From: CATQHB01 sp965262595 | GTDB taxonomy: Bacteria; Chloroflexota; Dehalococcoidia; Lucifugimonadales; UBA3495 | Length of the DNA stretch: 64,000 nucleotides | Reading direction: 5' to 3' | Assembly: GCA_965262595.1 (NCBI GenBank) | Contig: OZ253548.1 | Span: 3,100,001-3,164,000, forward strand | In this document: one piece after another, positions 44,468 through 53,957 of the stretch | Numbering within the stretch: the stretch's first letter is position 1 | Layout of the letters: the number at the start of each line of letters is the position of its first letter | Notes under the pieces: generated by a model | Databases searched by the model: none | Told to the model about the DNA's origin: nothing | What the model saw: the letters and a program-made list of their open reading frames with translations, nothing else | Position numbers and translations under genes: made by a program

Positions 44468-44998
44468 ATGACCATTCCCTTCCGGGACCCGGCTGGGAAC
44501 GAACCAAATGCTGCCGTAGCCTACCTGCGCTTCCTGAAGGAGCCGGTCAGCGGTGGCATTCGGGGGGGCCTGTTCGTCACCAGCAGCCGGGGAGAGCCGC
44601 TGGAATTCTGCTTCACCCGGGTGGAGCCCGGGTCGGGTCCACTGTGGGAGCCGGACCAGGCTTACCGGGGGGCAGTGACCGCCCTTGCCAAAGCCCTGTT
44701 TAACGCGGCCAGCCACCTGCCTGACCTGGTGTTGGCCCTGGCCGAGGAGACCCCTTCGGAAGTGTTTACCGAGGATGTGGTGGTCCAGGTGCCGGTATGC
44801 CTGGTCGGTGCATTGGGGATCCCACCGAATGAAGAATCACCCAGGGGTGACCTTGCCTCTCTTGATTGGATAGCTGACGAACCGTCCGAGGGTTCGGCGC
44901 TGGCCCGGCTGGTTGAAACGCTGCGCTCCCGCCGCCTGTTGCTGGAGCCCCTGGAGAGGGCCGCCAAGGGAATGGCAGAGGCCTTTGCCGACCGATGA
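44468..44998 (+). CDS. Unknown protein in BREX-like ATPase/SNF2 operon
   Basis: A 176-residue protein with no recognised domain. It begins TIPFRDPAGNEPNAAVAYLR, contains a predicted alpha/beta core (GGLFVTSSRGEPLEFCFTRV and then AYRGAVTALAKALFNAA), and ends in helices. It starts eight bases after the ATPase stop, and its end overlaps the helicase start (ATGA). Tight coupling on both sides suggests it bridges the ATPase and helicase, as a specificity or adaptor subunit. That role is inference only. Confidence 0.7.
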   Translation: MTIPFRDPAGNEPNAAVAYLRFLKEPVSGGIRGGLFVTSSRGEPLEFCFTRVEPGSGPLWEPDQAYRGAVTALAKALFNAASHLPDLVLALAEETPSEVFTEDVVVQVPVCLVGALGIPPNEESPRGDLASLDWIADEPSEGSALARLVETLRSRRLLLEPLERAAKGMAEAFADR

Positions 44999-46770
44999 TT
45001 GTGCCGGAGTGGCTGCGAAGGGTGGGCACCAGGGGTTTGCGCCGCTTCATCCTGGGGCAACAGCGCACCGGAGGCCACCTGGCAGGTGCATCGAGCGCCG
45101 TGACGGTCAAAATTGCCGCCGTGACGGTTAACCTGTTTCCTGAACGTGTTCCTGAGCCGGTGGAGTGGTTCTCCGTCGGCTCAGTCGGTGCCGCTGAGCC
45201 GGTCAGGACTTTTGTGTTTGACCGGCAGTCGGAGACGTTGTCCCTGATGGGCTCGGCAAGTCCTGCCAGTCCTGGAGAACCCTCCAACGGCTACGATTGG
45301 CCGAGTCCCCCCGGCGGTGCGCCGCAGGACAGTTTGCACTCCCGGCTCTGGCGAGTGCTGACTGCAACCTATATCCCCTTTCTGCCAGGCCCCGACTCGG
45401 TGATTGAATGGCCCGGTGAGCTGATGCCCTTCCAGCTCGAAGGGGCAAAGGTCCTGTTGGAAAGGCGCCAGCTTCTCCTGGCCGACGACATGGGCCTGGG
45501 CAAGACGCTGCAGGTAATCGTTGCGCTGCGGGTCCTGTTTCTCAGGGGCGAAATCCAGACGGCGCTGTTGGTGGCCCCGGCCAGCGTCCTGGACCAGTGG
45601 CGTCGGGAACTGCTGAAGTGGGCGCCCGACTTGAGAGCAATGGTAATCCGCGGTTCCGTGGCCGATCGGGGCTGGCAGTGGGCGACTCCGGTTCATGTGG
45701 CAATGGTGAGCTACGATACATTGAGGTCCGACTTCAGCGACAGCCCCATGTCGCCGGCCGGCCGGCGGACCTGGGACGTGGTGGTGGCCGACGAGGCTCA
45801 GCGCATCAAGAACCGCAACTCCACGGCTGATGCGGTAAAAGGGCTTAAGCGCCTGCGCTCCTGGGCTCTGACCGGTACGCCGGTGGAGAACGATGAAGAG
45901 GAACTCGCTTCCATCATGGAGTTTGTTGATCACGATGAAGGGGAGGCGCCAAGAAGATACGAGGCGGGACCGGCGCTCCGGCAGCGACACCGGGAACTGC
46001 AGCTGCGGCGTAAGAAGTCGGACGTGCTGACCGACCTGCCCCCCAAGATTGTCACCAAGATTCCTCTTGAGCTGGGGCCGGCACAGCAACGCAGCTATGA
46101 ACGAGCGGAACGGGAGGGTATTGTTCACCTGCGGGAATTGGGCCGAGACGTGAGAGTGCAGCACGTCCTGGAGTTGATCTCGCGCCTGAAGCAGATTTGC
46201 AACGCCGAGCCGGAAACCGGGGAGTCCAGCAAGTTCGAGGACATCCGCGGCAGAATGGAAACGTTGGCAGCCCAGGGAAACCGGGCGCTGGTTTTCTCCC
46301 AGTACCGGCGGGCGGGATTTGGCGTAGAGGCAATTGCCGAGGCCCTGCGGGAATTCCGACCGCTGACCTTTACCGGAGCTCAGTCGCAGGAGGAGCGACG
46401 GGACATCATCAGCCGGTTTCGACGGGACGACGGGCACAAGGTACTGGTGGTGTCATTGCGGGCCGGCGGGGTGGGACTCAACCTTCAGGAGGCTTCCTAC
46501 GTGTTTCACTTGGATCGCTGGTGGAATCCCGCGGTGGAACGGCAAGCCGAAGACCGCAGCCACCGCTATGGCCAGACCGTTCCGGTCCACGTCTTCAAGT
46601 ACTCCTGTCTGAATACCATTGAGGAGCGGATAGACCGGATACTGGAGCAGAAACAGGAAATCTTTGATGAACTGGTGGATGACGTTTCCATCGACTTGGC
46701 GGCGGTTCTCACCGGAAGGGAGTTGTTTGGTATTTTTGGACTGGAAGCCCCCGCCAGGGCGAGTCGCTAG
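44995..46770 (+). CDS. SNF2-family DEAD/DEAH helicase
   Basis: A 591-residue Swi2/Snf2-type ATPase. An N-terminal region of about 140 residues has no known domain. Motif I is DDMGLGKT (about 165-172), motif II is VADEAQRIKN (about 263), motif III is LTGTPVEN, then RRKKSDVLTDLPPK, motif V GGVGLNLQEA and motif VI QAEDRSHRYGQ (about 518). Such translocases move on double-stranded DNA and occur in several defence systems (BREX type II BrxHI, DISARM DrmD, Zorya ZorD). Here it is the last gene of the operon, coupled to the preceding gene by ATGA. The rest of those named systems is absent. Confidence 0.92.
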   Translation: MIVPEWLRRVGTRGLRRFILGQQRTGGHLAGASSAVTVKIAAVTVNLFPERVPEPVEWFSVGSVGAAEPVRTFVFDRQSETLSLMGSASPASPGEPSNGYDWPSPPGGAPQDSLHSRLWRVLTATYIPFLPGPDSVIEWPGELMPFQLEGAKVLLERRQLLLADDMGLGKTLQVIVALRVLFLRGEIQTALLVAPASVLDQWRRELLKWAPDLRAMVIRGSVADRGWQWATPVHVAMVSYDTLRSDFSDSPMSPAGRRTWDVVVADEAQRIKNRNSTADAVKGLKRLRSWALTGTPVENDEEELASIMEFVDHDEGEAPRRYEAGPALRQRHRELQLRRKKSDVLTDLPPKIVTKIPLELGPAQQRSYERAEREGIVHLRELGRDVRVQHVLELISRLKQICNAEPETGESSKFEDIRGRMETLAAQGNRALVFSQYRRAGFGVEAIAEALREFRPLTFTGAQSQEERRDIISRFRRDDGHKVLVVSLRAGGVGLNLQEASYVFHLDRWWNPAVERQAEDRSHRYGQTVPVHVFKYSCLNTIEERIDRILEQKQEIFDELVDDVSIDLAAVLTGRELFGIFGLEAPARASR

Positions 46771-47080
46771 TCACCCAAGTGAGAAGGCGGCTGAGCCGTG
46801 GGGGTCTCAAAAAATTCGTGCTGCATTTTCGCACGGTTTCATTGCTTGATGATTCTAACCGATATCGTGCAGATTCTTGCTCTCAATACGTTCTCTAACA
46901 AAAGTTTCAGCGTTCACTGGTGAGGGGGCGTTCAGAAATCGGTCGCCTTCGATCAAGTCAACGACCACCTGGAGAGCGCAGACCGATAGAATCCGGATAT
47001 TGAACCCAACCGTGGCCCAGATATAATGTCATTGACTGTAAGGTAATGTTTGTTAGGTTACGGAAGGGAGGCGGCCCGTC
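46771..47080. other. Intergenic region after the helicase operon
   Basis: About 310 bases without a visible gene, repeat or convincing terminator. The antitoxin gene that follows may have its promoter near 47010-47060, but no paired hexamers stand out. Confidence 0.4.
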
Positions 47081-47302
47081 ATGCAACAAATAACCGCTCG
47101 CGTACCCGATGCCCTGGTCGAAGCGTTGGACGCTGCCGCCGCCGGGCTCAAACGGAGCCGGGCCGACATCGTCCGTCAGGCCCTGGAACAATATCTGGAG
47201 GATTTCGACGACCTGAATGTGGCGGTTCAACGGCTCCTCGACCCTGCCGATCCGGTGCTCGATTGGGACGAGGTCAAGAATGCCCTATTCCCTTCAGATT
47301 AA
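47081..47302 (+). CDS. Ribbon-helix-helix antitoxin
   Basis: A 73-residue CopG/RHH-type protein. The N-terminal strand QQITARVPDALVEALDAAA, followed by RSRADIVRQALEQYL, is the RHH DNA-binding fold that autoregulates toxin-antitoxin operons. The C-terminal half (LLDPADPVLDWDEVKNAL) is the toxin-binding arm. A GGAGG-like site precedes the ATG. Its 3' end overlaps the RelE/ParE-type toxin start by 23 bases. Confidence 0.85.
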   Translation: MQQITARVPDALVEALDAAAAGLKRSRADIVRQALEQYLEDFDDLNVAVQRLLDPADPVLDWDEVKNALFPSD

Positions 47303-47539
47303 GGAGACCGCGTCCAGGGAGTTGGCCCAGGTTCAAGCCCAGGATCGACGGCGCATCGTTGAGGCCATTGATGGCTTGGCTGAGAACCCCCTCACGGGGT
47401 CCCCCTCAAAGGAACGTCCCGGGGCCTTCGGCGCTTGCGAGTGGGAGCCTACCCCGTCATTTACGAAGTGTTAAACGACGCTTTAATAGTACTGGTAGTT
47501 TGGATTGGACACCGGAGGGAGATCTACCGACGCCGGTAA
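47280..47539 (+). pseudogene. RelE/ParE-family toxin, frameshifted
   Basis: The ATG at 47280 starts PYSLQIKETASRELAQVQAQ and then DRRRIVEAIDGLAENP, a RelE-type fold. Near 47418-47426, in CCCGGGGCC, the frame is lost; read in place it ends at 47474. In the other frame the expected C-terminus continues: LRRLRVGAYPVIYEVLND, then LIVLVVWIGHRREIYRR and a TAA at 47537. The repaired protein would be about 86 residues. An inactive toxin beside an intact antitoxin is a common decay state; a sequencing error in the G/C run is the alternative. Confidence 0.72.
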
Positions 47540-47743
47540 GACCGGCTATCCAGTCTGCATCGATTGTTTGAGTCCAACGCCCTGAAGAACTTTGAAACTG
47601 TGCTGAAGGACGGATTGCCGTCCTTCAAGCGGGCTTTGTAGCGGGCCTCCACGCCCAGGCCAGGTTTTTCGAGGTAGCGCTGGGCGGCGGTTGACCGGTT
47701 GGGGCGGCGCCCAGCGTGACTGCCGTGAAGACTCTGGCCTTCA

Positions 47744-47815
47744 CCCCGTCCTTCCGGCGAAAGCAGGAACCTAAACGTTGTGGGCCGGGGTTCCTGCCTG
47801 CGCAGGAAAGACGGG
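47744..47815. repeat. Palindromic intergenic repeat (CGGCGAAAGC type)
   Basis: Arms CCCGTCCTTCCGGCGAAAGC / AGGAACC (from 47745) and GGTTCCTGCC...AGGAAAGACGGG (to 47814) are imperfect inverted repeats. The motif resembles the TTCCGGCGAAAGC repeats found between genes in many bacteria. Confidence 0.6.
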
Positions 47816-47841
47816 TAGGGGTAAACACACGACGGGCAGGG

Positions 47842-47931
47842 GTGAACACCCTACGGGTGGGGGTGAACCCGGCCCACTCGAGAACTCGTGGCCCAGACTC
47901 AAGTGAACACCCTACGGGTGGGGGTGAACCC
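47842..47931. repeat. Two exact 29-bp direct repeats
   Basis: A 29-base unit (starting GTGAACACCCTACGGGTGGG) occurs exactly at 47842-47870 and 47903-47931, with a 32-base spacer. A third, degenerate unit may lie near 47820-47841. It is too short and irregular for a CRISPR array and no cas gene is near. Confidence 0.75.
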
Positions 47932-47952
47932 CCAGGGCCGCGGCCATTGGCG

Positions 47953-48630
47953 TCAACGAGCCGCTGCGTGGGCGGCTCCCAGGAAACTTAGGGGGTAGGC
48001 GTAGGCTCCCAGTTCGGCGCGGTTGGAGATGCCCAATTTGCGCAGCGTATGACTGACGTGCTTGCGAACCGTGTGGGCGGTGATTCCCAGCTCGGTTGCT
48101 ATCGCCACGTTGCCCAGCCCGTTGGACACCAGGACCAGCACCTGCCGCTCCCGGGCCGTCAGGCCGCCCAGGTTGACATCCCTGGTGAACACCTGGGAAA
48201 CACGCAGGGTGATCTCAGCCACGTCCGGGGTGAACAATAGCTCTCGCCTCCCGTTGGCGCGCACCACGCGAACGAAATCCGACCGGGAGGCGTCTCTGGG
48301 CAGAAACCCGGCGTACCGGCCATCATTGCGTTGGCGACCTCCGCTGCATCTAACGGTGATGATTCCAGCACAATGATCCGGGCGTCAGGAACGGCGGCAG
48401 CAATACCCCGGCACGCCGTGAATAGCGCCACGCCGGGCAGGCTATTGCTCAACAGGACCACGTCGGGGTTAAGCTCGCCCGCGGCGCCGACCGCATCCGA
48501 AAGGTCCTGGAAATCGCCGACCACCACCAGGTCGGCTTCGGCCTCGAGGTAAGACCGCAGCCCACCGCGTTGGAGATCGTTCTCGTCCACAATTATCGCG
48601 TATCGCGCTAATGGGTAATTCTGTTACCAT
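47953..48630 (-). pseudogene. LuxR/NarL-type response regulator, broken by two frameshifts
   Basis: The parts make one gene of about 225 residues. From the ATG at 48630 the start MVTELPISAI is normal if one copy of a tandem 7-base duplication (TATCGCG twice at 48594-48607) is removed; it then continues IIVDENDLQRGGLRSYLE. A second shift of one base near 48314-48318 separates the receiver from the LuxR output domain (LTARERQVLVLVSNGLGNVA, then HTVRKHVSHTLRKLGI). In the receiver the usual phosphoacceptor Asp is Ser (DVVLLSNSLPG) and the Lys is Arg, so it may already have been a non-phosphorylated type. No histidine kinase is adjacent. Confidence 0.75.
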
Positions 48631-49058
48631 CAGTTTGGACTCTAATTCTGCGCTGAATTGACCTTGGGTTTGGATTGTGTCCGGCGCCGGCTTCGACTGG
48701 CTAGGTCGTCGCCGGCAATTAAAACCCGCGGAATGGAGACGCAAATTTCGAGTGTACCCAACTAACGCCATTCTACACTTCGGCAGGGCCGGAATCATAT
48801 TAGTCAGTTGACCCATATGCTCGATAGCGGTTTATCTAATTACATATATGATTACTTTTCGTTATGATTGTATTTTATAGTGCTGGTATTGTGAACTGTC
48901 GGCTGGTTGGCAATATGGCTTTCGGCACCCAGGCAGCCGGTTGACTTGAGGGATACCCTTTGAAAGAGAGAGCTAATAGTTTTCGGAGTCATTCCGGGAG
49001 CCAAACTCATCCAGGCGATGCTCGGAAAAGGCCGGGGACGCTTTTGCAGTCAGGGATA
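48631..49058. other. AT-rich intergenic region between divergent broken genes
   Basis: About 430 bases with no gene seen. The stretch around 48820-48890 is much more AT-rich than its surroundings and probably contains the promoters of the divergent response-regulator and surface-protein genes, though no clean hexamer pair was identified. Confidence 0.4.
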
Positions 49059-49782
49059 ATGCGCTTCCGGCCGCGCCGCGCTGATCCTGGTTGCCCTGGC
49101 CCTCGCTATCGCCATCACCATCACCGGTTTCGCGGCGCTGCTCACGACGCCGGCCCCGGTCCAGGCCGAGGAAACCACGCTCTGGGAGGGCACGCTGACG
49201 GTGGGGAAGCAGGGCGATGCTGACCGATGGGGTTACTTAGCTGGCACGTTCGGTGAAATTTCGAACAACTCATTCACTATTGGTGGAACCACATACAACG
49301 TACAAAGGCTTCTCGATAATCGGGAGCATAATAAACTAGATGTTAGACTGGCGCCTAATATATCAAATGCTCTAAAGCAAATCTTGGTGTTAACCGTGGG
49401 AGGCGAAACGTTTAACTTTAGTTCGAGCTCTCTGGTATCCAATTCCCTCAGTTGGCCCATGACTAGCCAGGGCTGGATAGTCGGCACCGAGGTCGCTGTT
49501 TCTCTGAAGGCGACCGTTCCGGGCGCGCCGACGAGTTTCTCGGCCAGCGCAGGCCCAGCCAAGGTAGCCCTCGCCTGGGCCAACCCGAACGACACCACCA
49601 TCACGAAGTATCAATACCGGCAGAAAGAAGGGAGCGGTGCCTTCGGCAACTGGAAAAACATCTCTGGCAGCGACGCCAGCACCACCTCCTACGATGTGAC
49701 CGGTCTCACCGTCGGTACCGCCTACACCTTCCAGGTCCGGGCGGTGAATGCCGCCGCCCCGGCGCCGCGACCGACACCATAA
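49059..49782 (+). pseudogene. Large FN3/cadherin surface protein, N-terminal part
   Basis: Start of a broken gene that extends to 53392. An ATG at 49059 encodes MRFRPRR; one frame over, from about 49078, the hydrophobic signal peptide LILVALALAIAITITGFAAL continues, with a likely cleavage after PVQA. A frameshift in CGCCGCG therefore separates start and signal. The mature part begins ETTLWEGTLTVGKQG, followed by a domain of about 90 residues and the first fibronectin type III domain (APTSFSASAGPAKVALAW, then YTFQVRAVNAA). The frame is lost near 49754-49768 in a G/C-rich run and stops at 49782. Confidence 0.7.
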
Positions 49783-52481
49783 CCGCGACGGCGGCTGCGC
49801 CGGCTGCGCCCTCGACCTTACTTGCGGGCGGCCGAGATGGGATCGCGAATTTGTTCTGGGGCGCCGCCGACGACAATGGCGCGGCCATCACTGGCTACCA
49901 GTACCAGTACCAGTACCAGTACAAGGAAGGCGCCGGCGATTTCGGCGACTGGACCGTCATCACCGACAGCGCGCCGTTGGGGAAGAACGATCTCTCCTTC
50001 ACGGTGATGGGTCTCACCAACGGCGCCACCTACACCTTCCGAATTCGTGCGGTGAACAATATCGGCCCGGGGGCGGCGACCGGCGAGAAGTCCGTGACTC
50101 CGCAGGGGCCGCCGCCGGCGCCCACGGACTTCAGTGCGACCGGAGGCGTTACGAGTGTAACTCTGAGCTGGACCGCGGCCGTCAGTGTCTCGCCCATCAC
50201 CAAGTACCAGTATGCGCAGGACGGCGGCGCCTGGAACGATATCGGCAACAGCGCTCCGGACGAGACCAACGCGGTCTCCTTCACGGTGACGGGTCTCATC
50301 AACGACAACCCCTACACCTTCAAGCTTCGTGCGGTAAGCGCCATCGGCGATGGGGTAGCGACGGGCGAGAAGACCGCGCCGCCGCGCACGGTCCCGGGTG
50401 CGCCCCGAAACGTTGCGGCGGCGCCAAGCGATGGCGTCGCGCTGCTGACCTGGGAGGCGCCTTCGGCGGACGGCGGGGCGCCGATCACCGGGTATGAATG
50501 GGGCGGCGACAATTCGGGGGGTGGCTGGCGGCCGGTTCCCGGAGGCGACGGCGACACCCACAGTTACCTGGTGACGGGCCTGACCAACGCGACTTCCTAC
50601 ACTCTCAAAGTGCGGGCGATTAACGCTGCCGGGGTGGGTCCCGAGACCGCTGCGCCGGCAGTCACGCCGAACGTGCCGCCGGCCGCGCCGAGCGGTCTGA
50701 TGGCAACGGCCAGCAGCAGTGGGGTCAGGCTCAGCTGGACCAATCCGGGGAACTCCTCGATTACTGGCTACCAAGTCCGGCAGAGCGACAGCGTGGACAG
50801 TGCAGGCGATCGGGTTTGGGGAATTTGGGAGGATTTTACAAGCGGCGCGTCGACCGATTTCATCACCGTGAGTGAGCTGACCCACGGCATCGAATACACG
50901 TTCCAGATCCGTGCGGTGAATCGCGTCGGCGAGAGCCTAGAGTCCAACACCGCGACCACGACGCTCCTGCCGGCCAAGCCGGTCGTTACCGGGCAAGCCG
51001 GCGTCGGGCAGCTGACGCTCAGTTGGCCGAATCCGAACGATGGCACCATCACCGGCTACCAGGTTCAGCAAAGCACGGACGGCGGCACCACCTGGGACCC
51101 GGCCTGGACGGCGATTGCGGGGAGCGATAAGGACACCACCACCCACACCGTGACCGGGCTCACCAACGGCACCGCGTACACCTTCCAGATCCGGGCGATG
51201 CAGGGCACTGTCGCGGGCGCCGAGTCCGACACCGTGACCGCGACGCCGTTAGCCAACCCGGCGCCGGCCTTTGCACCTGACATGGGTATTCGTTCCGTTG
51301 CCGAAAACTCGGTGGCGAATACGGAGGTGGGCGCTCCCGTCACCGCCACCGACGAGGTCGGCGACCCCCTGTTCTACTCCCTGTCGGGGACCACCTTCGC
51401 CATCGATAGCGCCACCGGGCAGATCACCGTGGGATCAAGCACCACCCTGGACTATGAGTCCAACACCAAGAGCTACTCCGTTACCGTCTCGGTCAGCGAC
51501 GGCCAGGACGACACGGCCAATAAGGTCACCCTGGCCGTCACCGTGACGGTGACCAACGTGGAGGAGGCCACCATCCTAAGCGGGCCTTCTGCAGCTTTTT
51601 ACGCCGAGGACGGCACAGCGCCGGTTGCCAGCTACACCGCCGCCGACCCGGAGGGAGAAACGATCATCTGGACCCTGTCGGGGATTGATATCGAAGACTT
51701 CTCGATCAACGGCAGCGAAGTGGAATTCAGGAGCCCGCCTGACTACGATAATCCAGCGGACGCCGACACCGACAACATCTACCTGGTGACAGTGGGGGCC
51801 ACGGCCGGGACGACCGCTAAGGTCACAACCGAGGTGACGGTGACGGTCTTCACCCCGGTAGCAACCACCGGCAACCAGGTGGTCGGCGGCGTTCCCACCG
51901 GAGCGCCGACCATCGTCACGTCTGACGACGGCACCCTGGGGGTCGGGTTCCCCGGCGGGGCGGTCGACACCAGCGGCGGGTTCCAGGTCTTGATCGCCCC
52001 GAACGTCGAAGATTGCGGAGTACCCGTTTCGGGCCGCAGGTTGACCAAGTGCGTTGGTGTGGCTATCTATGGTCTGAACGGCAATGAGTTGGCCGAAGTT
52101 GCCCTGGGGGAAGCCTTCGGTTCGGCGGAGATTGACTTGGAAGTGGGGACCGGGAGCATAGCCGTGCACAAGCGCGAAGACTCCGGCCAGCCGTGGCAGT
52201 CGATACCCCGGTGTTCCGGCTCGGGTGAGTCGGATGAGAACGAATGCTTCGTCGTTTCCGGCCGCACCTTCTCAGTGCAAAACGTCCGGGACTTTAGCGA
52301 GTATGCGGTGACCAGGTCTCAGGCACGTAGGTCATCTTCGGGTCGCGACGACGATGACGACGACAGGGGGGGCGTCTTGACCCCGGAATTCGCCGAAAGG
52401 GTCAGCGCGATCCGGGAACTGGCGGAAAACAGCGTCGCCGGCGGCCCTGGTGGGCGGCCCGCTGACCGCCACCGAAAGTGA
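49764..52481 (+). pseudogene. Large FN3/cadherin surface protein, central part
   Basis: Continues the same protein in another frame. It contains about five fibronectin type III domains with recurring LSWTNP and YTFQIRAVN motifs (roughly 49800-51255), a cadherin-like domain (SVAENSVANTEVGAPVTATD and then LDYESNTKSYSVTVSVSDG, about 51270-51560), a second related domain, and an Ig-like region ending in an Asp-rich stretch near 52340-52370. A four-unit Tyr-Gln repeat near 49899-49924 is encoded by TACCAG repeats. A cell-surface adhesion or matrix-binding role is likely for such architecture. The frame is lost again near 52440. Confidence 0.75.
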
Positions 52482-53392
52482 GGGAAGGCAGCTCAGCTAT
52501 AGCCTCGGCGGGGAAGACGCCGCCCTTTTCAGCATTGATCCGGAGACGGGTCAAATCCTGCTGGGCAGCGGAGTCGTCCTTGACTACGAGTCTGGAAGGC
52601 GCACCTACACCGTGGATGTGGTGGCCAGCAGCTCGGTGGGAGGCATTAGCAAGACCTCGGTAACCGTCGCGGTCACCAACGTGGACGAGCCCGGTACCAT
52701 CTTCGTATCTCCGGACACCGGCCTAATGGCCGGGGCGACGCTCACGGCAAGGTTCACCGACCCCGATGGCGGGGTAACCGGCGAGGCCTGGCAGTGGCAG
52801 CGGTCCACCGACGGGACCACTTGGACCGACATCGGAGGCGCAGCCTCGGCGAGCTATTCCCTGACCGCGGCAGATGCCGGAATGCTGCTACGGGCAGCCG
52901 TGTCCTACGCCGACGCCCTCGGGACGGGGTTGAGCCTGGCCGGAGAGGCTTTGCCAAGAGTTGAGGCCGCTCCGCAGCCGGCTCTTACGCCTCAGCCGAC
53001 TGCCATACCTACACCTGGGCCTGCGGACACTCCGGTGGCCGGGGCGGCGCCGGCCCCAACGGCCACTCCGGAGGCTCCGGTCCTGGGAGCGACTGCCGTA
53101 TCCACACCAACCGCCGTGGTTCCGTCAGCTGCTCCACCGGCAACGCCTACGCCGTGGCCGTCCGTGGCCCGTGCAACCCACCACTGCGCCGACCATCGCT
53201 CCCCAGCCTGCCGCTGCGCCATTAATCGCGGCCCAACCCACCAGGGCGCCTGCCCTGCCGCCTCCGGTGCAGCAGGCGCCGCCCCCGGCTGAGTCTCAAG
53301 ACGGGTTCCCGCTTTGGGCCATCGTTCTGATCCTCTTCGGGTTAGGCGTGTTGGCCGTCGGCGCGTCGCTAATCTACTTACGGCGACGGTAA
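52450..53392 (+). pseudogene. Large FN3/cadherin surface protein, C-terminal part
   Basis: Third piece of the protein. It opens with the rest of a cadherin-like domain (VGGPLTATESEGRQLSYSLG and then LDYESGRRTYTVDVVASSS), then an Ig-like domain (WQWQRSTDGTTWTDIGG) and a Pro/Ala/Thr-rich stalk. Near 53160-53175 the frame shifts once more; the true tail continues in the other frame as VQPTTAPTIAPQ and ends in a membrane anchor (FPLWAIVLILFGLGVLAVGA) and SLIYLRRR at 53392. Signal, repeats, stalk and C-terminal anchor define a wall-spanning single-pass protein. There is no LPxTG motif. Confidence 0.75.
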
Positions 53393-53957
53393 TTGACTGG
53401 CAGCTTCCCGGCTAGCCCCACGCCGGGGAAGGGCCAGGTCACCAATCGCGAGCGGGCGCCTGGATATGGGCGTCCGCTCCCGGTCCAGTTGGCCAAGGCG
53501 TACCAGGCAGGCCATCAATCCTGGTAGCGCTGCTCCCGCTGACTCGGGGGCGATCATCGCCCTCTGAAACGCCTTGTCGTGCCGGGTCTTTTAATAGTTC
53601 TCTCTCCCTCCGGGGAAGGTTAGGGTAGGGGCGTCTCCCCGGTGTGTTGATCTATTGATCGATGGAACCTCTGAGTCGGACAGAGGCGCTCCATGACAAA
53701 CTCCACACCGACTGACACGTTCCTCCAGAGGCTGGGACGCCCGACGTCTCAGGATAGTCCCCCACCCTGGACGGGGAAAGACCGTTTTCTCGCGGAACCT
53801 ACCGGCTGGCTGCACCATCGATATACCGGTCACAGTGAAACCACCAACTCAAAGGTTTGTAAAACAGTACCGCATGGCAAGGCGAACGGGGCAAAATTAA
53901 GAACTTTCAAGTTGAGATTCAGTTTGGCGCTGTAGAATCAGCGTTAATGCTGACTCA
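53393..53957. other. Intergenic region with dispersed repeat
   Basis: No gene recognised in 565 bases. It contains the second copy of the dispersed repeat (53581-53625). A short open frame at 53693-53935 has no known features. Confidence 0.45.
53581..53625 (-). repeat. Dispersed ~46-bp repeat, copy 2
   Basis: The reverse complement matches 3628-3673 at about 41 of 46 positions with one gap. Confidence 0.75.

Noticed and set aside
41360..46770. Complete BREX or DISARM system
   Set aside because: No PglZ, PglX/BrxX, BrxL, BrxA/B or Drm genes in the window; only the ATPase and SNF2 helicase resemble parts of them.
47842..47931. Possible CRISPR array (29-bp exact repeats with a 32-bp spacer)
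   Set aside because: Only two exact units, no cas genes, no leader; repeats are G-rich and part of a patchy repetitive stretch.
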